Assembly: GCA_030620095.1 (NCBI GenBank)
Contig: JAUTXW010000108.1
Span: 1,604,356 to 1,668,355 of the forward strand
DNA length: 64,000 nucleotides
Source: Kuschelorhynchus macadamiae
Taxonomy: Eukaryota > Arthropoda > Insecta > Coleoptera > Curculionidae
Direction: 5' to 3'
Shown here: piece by piece, positions 11,457 to 19,947 of the stretch
Numbering within the stretch: the first letter of the stretch is position 1
Layout of the letters: each line of letters opens with the position of its first letter
Program-made: the position numbers and the translations under genes
The notes under the pieces: generated by a model
The model's database searches: none
What the model was told of the DNA's origin: nothing
What the model saw: only the letters and a program-made list of their open reading frames with translations

Positions 11457-11508
<52 letters not shown>
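11457..11508. repeat. (TA)n microsatellite
   Basis: About 25 TA units directly abutting the outward 3' end of a PLE2-type sequence at 11508. Confidence 0.95.
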
Positions 11509-11512
<4 letters not shown>

Positions 11513-11818
11513 AGAACAGTTTTGCTGACGTTTCGCCAAAATCACATTTGGCATTTTCGAAGCTTTCTTTCTCGCGTTCGAATGGAGTCTCTATTCGAAC
11601 GCGAGAAAGAAAGCCTCGAAAATGCCAAATGTGATTTTGGCGAGACGTCAGCAAAACTCAGTCTCTATTCGAACGCGAGAAAGAAAGCTTCGAAAATGCC
11701 AAATGTGATTTTGGCGAAACGTCAGCAAAACTGTTCTTTTCAGAACGACAGTAGTGAACGGATGTACACCCGGAATGAAAACACATTGTATTTTTCCATC
11801 TGTGAAGGAGTAAAAATC

Positions 11819-11820
<2 letters not shown>
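11508..11820. mobile_element. Miniature PLE family 2 inverted pair (3' ends only)
   Basis: 11510-11585 is the PLE2 3' end on the minus strand (CAAAATCACATTTGGCATT, then TTTCTCGCGTTCGAA). It is followed directly by the same 3' end on the plus strand, present twice in tandem (about 11590-11655 and 11660-11820). The last copy runs to AAAATCGAC and into (TA)n. The same terminal sequences bound the large PLE2 pair at 15015-19776. No coding part remains. Confidence 0.8.

Positions 11821-11865
<45 letters not shown>
11820..11865. repeat. (TA)n microsatellite
   Basis: TA units between the PLE2 3' end and the truncated 5' edge of the R4/Dong-like LINE. Confidence 0.95.
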
Positions 11866-13118
11866 TAAATGCCAAAAATAAGATAACAGCCATAAACGTT
11901 TGGGCAATACCTTCGCTTACTTACACTGCTGGAATCCTTAAATGGTCTAAAACAGATCTCCAACGATTAGACCGCTAAGTGCGAACACTCTTCACCAAGC
12001 GTGGTATGCTCCACCCCAACTCGGCAACAGAGAGACTGTACTTACCCAGAAAGAGAGGGGGACGCGGATTAGCGAGCATAAAAACCGTCACTCTGAAGGA
12101 GAAAAATAATTTGACAAGGTACTTCCTGACAAATAACTCACCATTCCACCGGCGGATCGTGGTCTGGGATAGAGAATACACCACGCTCAATCTTGCAAAC
12201 CTCGAAGAACCTGAAAGGGAAGAAAGCCAACAGGAGAATCTAAGAGCTAGTTGGCGAAGTAAAGCTCATCACGGAAGATTCTCTTCAAGCCTGCACCGAC
12301 CAGAAGTGGATAAAACCAAATCCAATACTTACCTTACTTCGGGATATCTTTTCCCAGAAATGGAAGGGGCTCTACTGGCTATACAAGATCAAGTTGTTCC
12401 AACCAGAAATTACGCACCGTTCATCATGAAGCAGCAAGTGGACAACACAAAATGCAGAGTATGTAACGCGGCCGAGGAAACTGTGCAACACCTGTCAGGG
12501 GGATGCACACCACCAGCCTCCACTAGGTATCTAGAGAGGCATAACAACATGGGAAAAGTTGTTCATCAGTTACTTGGCCTCAAGTGGGGAATCTTAATGG
12601 ATTTTGTAGAACACCACAGACACACACCACGACCTATAACCGAGAATGACCAAGCAAAAATTTACTGGGACATTCCCATAATAACTGACAGGACAGTGGA
12701 ACACAACCGGCCGGACGTAGTAATGTGGAACAAAGCGGACAAAACTGCGGTAATCATAGACTTTGCTGTGCCTCTGGATCACAACATGTCGCAAACATAC
12801 ACGACAAAAGTAAATAATTATACAGCCCTTGCGATAGAAATGAAACTCATGTGGGATCTCGATAGCGTCAAAATTATGCCTTTAATAGTTAGCACTAATG
12901 GGCTCGAACACGTCAATACCATCAGACACCTGGAAGAACTCGACCTACCCGACACAGCCATCCTGTGGATGCAAAAAGCAACAATATTGGGTACGGTTGC
13001 AATAATCAGGCAAATAATCTTCCCGCACTGACAACTGTGAGTGTCCTTGGCTGAGACCCGGACACCCACAGAAACAAAAACATCCACAATTGTGTGAAAT
13101 AAAAAAAAAAAAAATACA
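11866..13118 (+). mobile_element. R4/Dong-like LINE, 5' truncated, between (TA)n tracts
   Basis: The coding part starts immediately after the (TA)n tract at 11865. The 3' UTR of about 70 bp ends in a 14-base A run (about 13099-13113) followed by more (TA)n. Elements of the R2/R4/Dong type use a restriction-like endonuclease and often have specific targets; Dong is known for simple repeats. A (TA)n target is my inference from the flanks. Confidence 0.75.
11868..13031 (+). pseudogene. C-terminal RT/RLE region of an R2/R4/Dong-like LINE
   Basis: The reading frame shows WAIPSLTYTAGILKWSKTDL (from about 11905), a stop near 11975, then an uninterrupted 350-aa stretch from 11979. It includes RLYLPRKRGGRGL (residues 19-31), a CCHC zinc finger CRVCNAAEETVQHLSGGC (159-176), and a restriction-like endonuclease core: RPD (244-246), VIIDFAVP with Asp 261, and downstream Lys/Tyr residues. 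This order, finger then PD...D...K, is characteristic of R2-group LINEs, whose endonuclease nicks the target. The RT catalytic core is lost by truncation. Family name (R4/Dong rather than another RLE clade) is tentative. Confidence 0.8.
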
Positions 13119-13119
13119 T

Positions 13120-13154
<35 letters not shown>
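13119..13154. repeat. (TA)n microsatellite
   Basis: Interrupted TA tract between the LINE poly-A tail and the mariner end TAGGGTGGTTC. Confidence 0.9.
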
Positions 13155-13156
<2 letters not shown>

Positions 13157-14014
13157 GGGTGGTTCATGAGGAAATGTCAATACTTCAGGTACGTATTCAG
13201 GACCAAAAAATAAACATAAAAGTTTATATAAATAAGTGTCGGCAAGGCCTTAGTTCTCGAGATACAGGGTGTTAAAGTTTTTATTTAATTTTCCTATTTT
13301 TTAAATAAAATCTATGATAATGTAAATAATGGAGTGAAAATTGATATACGGGGGTTTTTTGGTATGACAAATTCGAATCTAATATTAGTATTGCTCTTAC
13401 TTGTAGGGAGCGCCACCTATATGTCTTTCTACTTCTTCGAACAATCACAACTTTTTGGTACAGTCTTGTATTACATTTTTGAGCAACACAAATTATTCCC
13501 TTGCCATTTCTACGTCAAAAAGTTATACCTGTTAAAAGTGGATACGAGCAACCGTTTTCGAGATATTTGGATTTAAAACAGTTTCGGCGCCTGTGATTTT
13601 TTTTATCAAATTCACATAAAGGATGCATGTATTGTAAAAAAATAGAAGTGTGCCTTGCCTGACAGAACAACTGCCGGTTGGTGTTCTCATCGTTTTTCCT
13701 ATTACTTAGCAATAGTAATGTCAGTTAATAATAAGATCAAATTTTGTCACTGTCAATTTCTGTTCATAACTTTTAATTTATTAAATTAAAATTAAACTTT
13801 AATAGTTATCTGACAATAATCATTTAAGAAACTTTAGATCTAAATACGTCATTATGCCTGTGATATTCTCGCATCGTGAATATGCAGATATGATATTCGT
13901 CTATGGCTTCTGCATTGGGGTCGCAATTCAAGCAGTCGCGGAGTACCAGCGTCGTTTTCCAGATAGAAGGGTGCCAGATAGAAGAGTTTTTCAACAAGTT
14001 TTCACTACTGCTGA
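13155..14014 (+). mobile_element. DD41D-type mariner, 5' end only
   Basis: The terminus TAGGGTGGTTCATG adjoins TA. About 110 bp inside is GATACAGGGTGTTAAAG, an arrangement shared with the elements at 41619 and 63236. The element stops abruptly near 14014, where sequence of a pogo-type element begins, so only the 5' UTR and HTH coding part remain. Confidence 0.7.
13854..14014 (+). pseudogene. DUF4817-like HTH N-terminus of mariner transposase
   Basis: FSHREYADMIFVYGFC, then AVAEYQRRFPDRRVPDRRVF, matches the N-terminal DNA-binding segment of the transposase at 42804-43304 (FTNEELADMRYMYGLA...RFPGRVIPDRRIF). The phrase PDRRVPDRRV looks like the normal motif rather than a duplication artefact. 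The downstream catalytic domain is missing; the open frame runs on to 14084 into unrelated sequence. Confidence 0.75.
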
Positions 14015-14392
14015 GGGAAAAAAATCGCAGAAGTTGAGTCTAAAATGGAATCTCAAATTATTAAAAATAAATGAACTAGTTTAAAACAAACAACACTTGA
14101 TAATTATTTTAAATAGAAACTTTTTTTAAAGTAGAACTGCATCAAATTGTATATGTAGGTAGTATAATATTTTACATTAGGTAGTACATTTTTATTGTAT
14201 GCATATATGTATGTAAAAGATGTTGGTGTATACGTAGTAACAATTATATTAAGAATTTGTACTAAACATATTATTATTTTACTTAAAAATAAAATATTTT
14301 TTTAAATAAAATTACACTGGTATTTAATTTGTTCACTCCCTACAACGGACAGTGTCTGTGGCATGGCTACTGTCCGTTGAGAGGTTTCACTG
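14015..14392 (+). mobile_element. pogo/Tigger element, 3' end
   Basis: A short coding remnant ends KQTTLDNYFK then stop (about 14076-14106), with EVESKMESQIIKNK upstream. Q-x-x-L-x-x-Y-F is the PCNA-binding (PIP) box form found at the C-terminus of pogo transposases. The 3' UTR ends GAGAGGTTTCACTG followed by TA; CAGTGAAACCTCTC is a typical pogo/Tigger terminal repeat. A perfect 11-bp hairpin (CAACGGACAGT/ACTGTCCGTTG) lies just inside the end. The rest of the element is missing. Confidence 0.7.
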
Positions 14393-14963
14393 TATATTCA
14401 TTTTAACTTATAATGCAGTGAGAGGTTTTATAAAGAAATCTGCAAAAATGTTGAGCTAATAATAAAAGTCCATAGCTCAGAAAAAATTTATAAAAGTATA
14501 TGTTTTAGAAATTTATATAAAGGCACCAGTGAATTCCGGGAGGCATGGTAAGCAACCATTTACAACCTGTATAATTTTCTGTGAATTTTGAAAAATACCT
14601 GATATGTCCTGTATTGTGTCACAAAAAATATGGTCACCCTATCTTTGAAGTCTTATACACTGTAGGCCAAATTAAAATAGGTGTGAAGTTAGCAATGAAC
14701 TTCCAGCAACGCTTCCGTCGCTAGGCATCGAATTCTCCAGCCACGTTTCTGTTGATATACATGAGACACAAGTTAGTGAAGCGGCAATCACATGTAATAT
14801 ACATTATAAACTGGGGAGGAAGGTGGGGTGATAAAAAGGGTACATGGGCAAGTTTGAAATAAACAACAAAATTTCGCAACTATATTAGAACAAGGGTTTT
14901 ATTTAACAAAACCTATATTCTTAGGTAAACCTGTCTCGTTAGCGTTAGGTTAGCCCAGGTTCG

Positions 14964-14966
<3 letters not shown>
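14393..14966. other. Non-coding stretch
   Basis: No open frame or known repeat end recognised. Confidence 0.4.

Positions 14967-15014
<48 letters not shown>
14967..15014. repeat. (TA)n microsatellite
   Basis: TA tract abutting the left (minus-strand 3') end of the large PLE2 pair. Confidence 0.95.
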
Positions 15015-15018
<4 letters not shown>

Positions 15019-15079
15019 AATGTGTTTTCATTCCGGGTGTACATCCTTTCACTACTGTCGTTCTGAAAAGAACAGTTTT

Positions 15080-15120
15080 ATGACGTTTCGCCAAAATCAC
15101 ATTTGGCATTTTCGAAGCTT
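15080..15120 (-). ncRNA. Degenerate hammerhead-like motif, PLE2 minus arm
   Basis: Same region as 19642-19681 on the opposite strand: perfect stem II (GCCAAA/TTTGGC), GAAA and CGTC kept. The first core box reads TCGAAAA instead of CTGANGA, and the stem I partner is shortened by a small deletion. Confidence 0.35.
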
Positions 15121-15173
15121 TCTTTCTCGCGTCCGAATAGAGACTGAAGTGTTGGTGACTGCGACGCTTCCTT

Positions 15174-15593
15174 TTATACCCCCACTCGGGGCCGAAGGTT
15201 ATATCTGCGCAGGCGTTGGTCGTTATTTATGTTTTCCGGATGGTGCTGTTGTTGTTGCGCTAATTGCGCTTGAGTTTTTGCGATTTTAGATTTGTCTATT
15301 ATTGTCTTCCATACTGTTGGTAGTTTTAATGATTCGTCCCTTTTATTTAAATCACCTTGCTTTTCAATTTCTATAGCTTCTCGGATTATTCTGGTCTTAT
15401 AATATTCTATATTGGCAATCTCCCTACACCCATCGAAATTTATTTTATGGCCGGTTTCCTGATGATGTAGGAATAAAGCTAAGGTTGTTTGTTTATTTCT
15501 GATGCTGAGTTTATGCTCTTCCACTCTTGCTGATATTCGCCTGTTAGTTTGCCCTACGTACAACTTTTCACAGTCCTGGCACGGAATACTGTA
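15174..15593 (-). pseudogene. PLE2 GIY-YIG domain, C-terminal part before mariner insertion
   Basis: The 129-aa open frame starts inside the GIY-YIG motif (LYVGQTNRRISARVEEHKLS) and runs to the natural stop after RRYNLRPRVGV. The upstream half of the motif (GVYSIPCQDC) is cut: the mariner at 15594 interrupts the codon stretch for GVYS, and the remainder continues from 17943. The Gln-rich stretch AQLAQQQQHH lies near the end. Compare the unbroken copy at 18831-19586. Confidence 0.88.
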
Positions 15594-16103
15594 CAGGGTG
15601 GGCCAAATTGGACACTTTTAAAGGGAAACTCCCTTTTCTAGAGGAGATAGGCAAAAAGTAATGTCGGTGTCTGGGGCTCAATTTTGACAAAAAACATAGT
15701 GGTGGAAACCGCACATCGATATCTCTTACCGTTTCAGAGTTACAGGGTGTTTTTCGAAAATGTGCATTTTTAACAAGTAGCTGTAATTTTTTTCCTATTG
15801 ATTTTTTTTTGTTTCTGTAAAAACATTTTCAAAGCAACTTTTTACGTAGAATTTAATGGTTTTAGAATAATTTAAAAAAAATTAATAGTTTAATAGGTAT
15901 AAGCAAAAAAAAAATTTTTTTATATGGTACACCCTGTATATTATTGAATAATTGAAAAGAGCTTAAAATTACCTTTCCGAAAACATAGCACACTTGATAT
16001 TTTGCTCAAGTTCTCTTTGAAATAGAGAGTTTTTTATAGTTTACTCATTTTAAACCAAGTAGGCTTTGGACGCACGCGGCCTTAAATAAGAAACAATTGC
16101 GTA
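15594..16103. repeat. Left terminal inverted repeat of the DD41D element
   Basis: Pairs with 17433-17942. Inside it, about 150 bp from the end, is a second copy of the terminal motif (GTTACAGGGTGTTTTTC), and a further TACACCCTGTATA lies in inverted orientation near 15928. These may be extra transposase binding sites. Confidence 0.9.
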
Positions 16104-16200
16104 AGTAGTTGTCAAATTGTTATTTTAGCCATTTTGGCTGTATCGACGATCGACGCTTTGTTTTAGTTTAGGCCGGTTTAGGCTTTTAATTAAATTTAAA

Positions 16201-17265
16201 ATGGAATTTGACAATTATGAAAAATGGGATATGATAGTGTGTTTTATAGAAGCCGGACAGAATGCACAGGTAGCAAGTAATTTGTACCACGAACGATATC
16301 CAGAGAGAAGGCAACCTTTTAAAGACATCTTCGGAAGATTGCGTTACAATTTAATTAATAGTGGCCAGTTTAAGAAAAATAGACCAAAACAGTATGCAGC
16401 AAACAGAGATAAAGAGTTAGAAGAAATAGTAATTTTAGGAGCCGTTCAAAATAATCCCAAAACATCCACACGAAAACTGACTACAGTAACAGGACTGGGA
16501 CGAAGTAACATTCGACGAAGTTTAAAGAAACATAATTTTAAACCATATAGAACCAGAAAAGTGCATCACCTTAGACCCGGAGATTTTGGACGCCGCATAG
16601 TTTTTTGCCACTGGTTTTTAGAAAAATGTAATGAAGTACGCGATTTTCCGTTAAATTGTATTTGGATAGATGAAGCATATATAAGCAGTGCCGGTATTTT
16701 CAATCGGTATAACTCCTATACTTGGGCACAGGAAAATCCTCATTCAATAGTAGAGGTAAGAAATCAGGGAAGATTTGGATTTAATGTATGGGCAGGTATA
16801 TTTAGGGGTAGGATTATTGGGCCAATAATTTATGATGGAACTCTCACCTCTCAACGGTATCTACAAATATTACAACAACAAATAGAACCTCTCATTGATG
16901 ATTTACCCTTAATGGCACACCGTAACATTTTCTTCCAACAAGACGGGGCACCGCCACACAATGCTGAAATCATCAGCAATTTTCTAGCCGTTAACTTTCA
17001 AAATAATTGGATAGGTAACCAAGGTCCTAATCGTTGGCCAGCGAGGTCGCCGGACCTAACCCCTATGGATTTTTATCTTTGGGGAAGACTAAAGAACGTT
17101 ATTTTTCAATTGCCCATAAATACAAGAGAAGATTTAGAAGTCGCAGTTATGCGAGGGTTTGCATCTCTCACCCCTCTTGAATTAATGAATTCTGCAAAGA
17201 GTGTGATGAAACGATGCCGTCTGTGCATAAGAGAAAACGGTCGACATTTTGAAAACCTCCTGTAG
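16201..17265 (+). CDS. DD41D mariner-type transposase, intact, 354 aa
   Basis: Cuts and rejoins its own element in the nucleus by a DDE mechanism. The N-terminus (about residues 1-125) carries the HTH DNA-binding region: RYPERRQPFKDIF resembles the DUF4817-type block seen in the other mariners here. Then RKVHHLRPGDFGRR, and the catalytic domain: WIDEAYISSAG (Asp 157), NVWAGI, FFQQDGAPPHN (Asp 248) and ARSPDLTPMDFYLWG (Asp 290). The spacing from Asp 248 to Asp 290 leaves 41 residues, hence DD41D. The Met start follows TTTAAATTTAAA and the frame has no stop to 17265. All catalytic residues are present, so it may be functional. Exact family name is tentative. Confidence 0.93.
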   Translation: MEFDNYEKWDMIVCFIEAGQNAQVASNLYHERYPERRQPFKDIFGRLRYNLINSGQFKKNRPKQYAANRDKELEEIVILGAVQNNPKTSTRKLTTVTGLGRSNIRRSLKKHNFKPYRTRKVHHLRPGDFGRRIVFCHWFLEKCNEVRDFPLNCIWIDEAYISSAGIFNRYNSYTWAQENPHSIVEVRNQGRFGFNVWAGIFRGRIIGPIIYDGTLTSQRYLQILQQQIEPLIDDLPLMAHRNIFFQQDGAPPHNAEIISNFLAVNFQNNWIGNQGPNRWPARSPDLTPMDFYLWGRLKNVIFQLPINTREDLEVAVMRGFASLTPLELMNSAKSVMKRCRLCIRENGRHFENLL

Positions 17266-17432
17266 GAAAAATCTTTTATTACTATTTCGTATTATTATTT
17301 TAATTTTTTAATTTAATTTTTTTTAATTTTAATTAACCTTTTTCTAAATTTGTTATTTGTTTTTAAATTATAAATAATAAATGATTTCGTTGTAAATAAT
17401 ACACTTTTTTGCTAAGTAACTACTAGTAGCAG

Positions 17433-17942
17433 TACGCAATTGTTTCTTATTTAAGGCCGCGTGCGTCCAAAGCCTACTTGGTTTAAAATGAGTAAACTAT
17501 AAAAAACTCTCTATTTCAAAGAGAACTTGAGCAAAATATCAAGTGTGCTATGTTTTCGGAAAGGTAATTTTAAGCTCTTTTCAATTATTCAATAATATAC
17601 AGGGTGTACCATATAAAAAAATTTTTTTTTTGCTTATACCTATTAAACTATTAATTTTTTTTAAATTATTCTAAAACCATTAAATTCTACGTAAAAAGTT
17701 GCTTTGAAAATGTTTTTACAGAAACAAAAAAAAATCAATAGGAAAAAAATTACAGCTACTTGTTAAAAATGCACATTTTCGAAAAACACCCTGTAACTCT
17801 GAAACGGTAAGAGATATCGATGTGCGGTTTCCACCACTATGTTTTTTGTCAAAATTGAGCCCCAGACACCGACATTACTTTTTGCCTATCTCCTCTAGAA
17901 AAGGGAGTTTCCCTTTAAAAGTGTCCAATTTGGCCCACCCTG
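17433..17942. repeat. Right terminal inverted repeat of the DD41D element
   Basis: Inverted match of 15594-16103; begins TACGCAATTGTTTC and ends GGCCCACCCTG next to TA. Confidence 0.9.
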
Positions 17943-18651
17943 TACACTCCGTGGTTTTCCAGTTTGATTTTATCTTTTGGGCTTCCGAGTAGTTTACCTA
18001 TAGTTGTTTGTGGCTTGTGTATTGTTTGTATGTTGTGTTTCCTCAGAATTCTTCCGATTCTGTCTGTTGTGCCTTTTACATATGGTAAGACTACTCGATG
18101 CTTTCCCAGTTCATATTTTTTGTTGTTTGTTGTTCGGGAAACTTGTATTTATTTTTATTGTTTTTATTAATAGCTTTCTCTATGGTGCGATTTGTGTAGC
18201 CATTTTTCTTTAAAGCACTAGATATTACCTTAAGTTCGTTTTGTCTCGTCTGTGTTTCAGTTAGTCGCACGGATCTAGATATTAGAGTATTTGCCACAGC
18301 TTGAATTTGTGCTGGGTGATGATGTGATTTTGCATTTGAATATCTGTCTGTATGTGTTGGTTTTCTATACACGGTGTATTCGAAATGTCCGTTATGTAGT
18401 TTTGTGACCAAAACATCTAAAAATGGTAGTTTGTTGTTTTCCTCTAGCTCTAGAGTAAATTGTATTCTGGAGTGGATTGAATTTACGTGAATCAGAAATT
18501 TTTCGAGCTCTGCATGACCATGTTGCCATATAATAAATATGTCATCCACATAACGAATCCATAATTTGGGTTTTAAACTTGCTTTCTCAAGAGCTTCTTT
18601 CTCGAAGTATATCATAAATAAATTCGCGACTACTGACTCACGTAAATTCAA
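17943..18651 (-). pseudogene. PLE2 RT end and linker, minus arm
   Basis: In the minus direction: VVANLFMIYFEKEAL, then the RT catalytic RYVDDIFIIW (about 18555), FTLELEENNKLPFLDVLV, YTVYRKPTHTDRY and a Lys-rich linker. A 30-base insertion-like stretch (AACTTGTATTTATTTTTATT, about 18138-18165) shifts the frame compared with the plus arm. Sequence reaching the GIY-YIG start (GVYS) ends at the mariner. The RT 5' of motif C is missing because the opposite arm begins. Confidence 0.85.
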
Positions 18652-18829
18652 TCCACCCCAGAATACAATTTACTCTAGAGTTAGAGGAAAACAACAAACT
18701 ACCATTTTTAGATGTTTTGGTCACAAAACTACATAACGGACATTTCGAATACACCGTGTATAGAAAACCAACACATACAGACAGATATTTAAATGCAAAA
18801 TCACATCATCACCCAGCACAAATTTAAGC
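18640..18829 (+). pseudogene. PLE2 post-RT segment, plus arm
   Basis: NSIHPRIQFTLELEENNKLP, LDVLVTKLHNGHFEYTVYRK and THTDRYLNAKSHHHPAQ match the minus arm. A stop (HPAQI then TAA) near 18826 separates it from the downstream open frame. 5' truncated at the arm junction, so there is no RT catalytic motif. Confidence 0.85.
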
Positions 18830-18830
18830 T

Positions 18831-19586
18831 GTGGCAAATACTCTAATATCTAGATCCGTGCGACTAACTGAAACACAGACGAGACAAAACGAACTTAAGG
18901 TAATATCTAGTGCTTTAAAGAAAAATGGCTACACAAATCGCACCATAGAGAAAGCTATTAATGCACAAGTTTCCCGAACAACAAACAACAAAAAATATGA
19001 ACCGGGAAAGCATCGAGTAGTCTTACCATATGTAAAAGGCACAACAGACAGAATCGGAAGAATTCTGAGGAAACACAACATACAAATAATACACAAGCCA
19101 CAAACAACTATAGGTAAACTACTCGGAAGCCCAAAAGATAAAATCAAACTGGAAAACCAAGGAGTGTACAGTATTCCGTGCCAGGACTGTGAAAAGTTGT
19201 ACGTAGGGCAAACTAACAGGCGAATATCAGCAAGAGTGGAAAAGCATAAACTCAGCATCAGAAATAAACAAACAACCTCAGCTTTATTCCTACATCATCA
19301 GGAAACCGGCCATAAAATAAATTTCGATGGGTGTAGGGAGATTGCCAATATAGAACATTATAAGGCCAGAATAATCCGAGAAGCCATAGAAATTGAAAAG
19401 CAAGGTGATTTAAATAAAAGGGACGAATCATTAAAACTACCAACAGTATGGAAGACAATAATAGACAAATCTAAAATCGCAAAAACTCAAGCGCAATTAG
19501 CGCAACAACAACAGCACCATCCGGAAAACATAAATAACGACCAACGCCTGCGCAGATATAACCTTCGGCACCGAGTGGGGGTATAA
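18831..19586 (+). pseudogene. PLE2 GIY-YIG endonuclease region, plus arm
   Basis: A 251-aa open frame: linker (SVRLTETQTRQNELKVISSA), VVLPYVKGTTDRIGRILRKH, then GIY-YIG core GVYSIPCQDC...LYVGQTNRRISARVEKHKLS (residues about 112-144), and the C-terminal tail RRYNLRHRVGV. Intact across the site where the minus arm carries the mariner. The ORF itself is a fragment because the RT is missing upstream; the Met is internal. Confidence 0.88.
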
Positions 19587-19641
19587 AAGGAAGCGTCGCA
19601 GTCACCAACACTTCAGTCTCTATTCGAACGCGAGAAAGAAA

Positions 19642-19681
19642 GCTTCGAAAATGCCAAACGTGCTTTTGGCGAAACGTCAGC
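19642..19681 (+). ncRNA. Degenerate hammerhead-like motif, PLE2 plus arm
   Basis: GCT (stem I), TCGAAAA where CTGANGA is expected (3 differences), stem II with GCCAAA facing TTTGGC, GAAA (19671-19674), CGTC (19675-19678), AGC pairing with GCT. The fold is kept but the first catalytic box is not; all PLE2 copies in the window show this, so it predates them. Confidence 0.4.
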
Positions 19682-19772
19682 AAAACTGTTCTTTTCAGAA
19701 CGACAGTAGTGAACGGATGTACACCCGGAATGAAAACACAATGTATTTTTCCATCCATGAAGGAGTAAAAAT

Positions 19773-19776
<4 letters not shown>

Positions 19777-19830
<54 letters not shown>

Positions 19831-19831
19831 C
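19777..19831. repeat. (TA)n then (GT)n microsatellite
   Basis: The TA tract abuts the right 3' end of the PLE2 pair, then five to six GT units. Confidence 0.95.
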
Positions 19832-19841
19832 TAAATTTGAA

Positions 19842-19947
19842 ATAACGGTGTAAAATAGTACTTTATATTATTAAAAAATTCATACGACTGAAACAAAGTG
19901 CTACATCACCTACGGATTTTACAAGCATATGATACCAGTAATATCTA
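19842..19947. repeat. 140-bp satellite monomer, left part
   Basis: ACGGTGTAAAATAGTACTTT, CATCACCTACGGATTTTACA and AGCATATGATACCAGTAATA match the monomers at 21332-21720. This monomer is cut by the LINE insertion. Confidence 0.8.

Larger units (their letters stand above)
15594..17942 (+). mobile_element. Complete DD41D mariner-type transposon, 510-bp TIRs
   Basis: The ends are CAGGGTGGGCC...GGCCCACCCTG, flanked by TA on both sides (15592-15593 and 17943-17944). The inverted repeats 15594-16103 and 17433-17942 look almost identical along their whole 510 bp by eye. They enclose one intact 354-aa transposase. The empty site is present in the plus PLE2 arm near 19165-19177 (GAGTGTACAGTATTCC), which proves the boundaries and the TA duplication. 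Intact gene, near-identical TIRs and clean TA duplication suggest recent movement. Confidence 0.93.
15015..19776. mobile_element. Penelope-like element family 2, inverted pair split by a mariner
   Basis: Minus arm: 15015-15593 plus 17943 to about 18635. Plus arm: about 18636-19776. The arms meet in post-RT sequence near 18630-18650, where TCACGTAAATTCAATCCA starts the plus arm. Both outer ends are the PLE2 3' UTR and both pass directly into (TA)n. The 15594-17942 mariner is a later insertion. Arms are very similar, so the pair is comparatively young. Confidence 0.85.
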
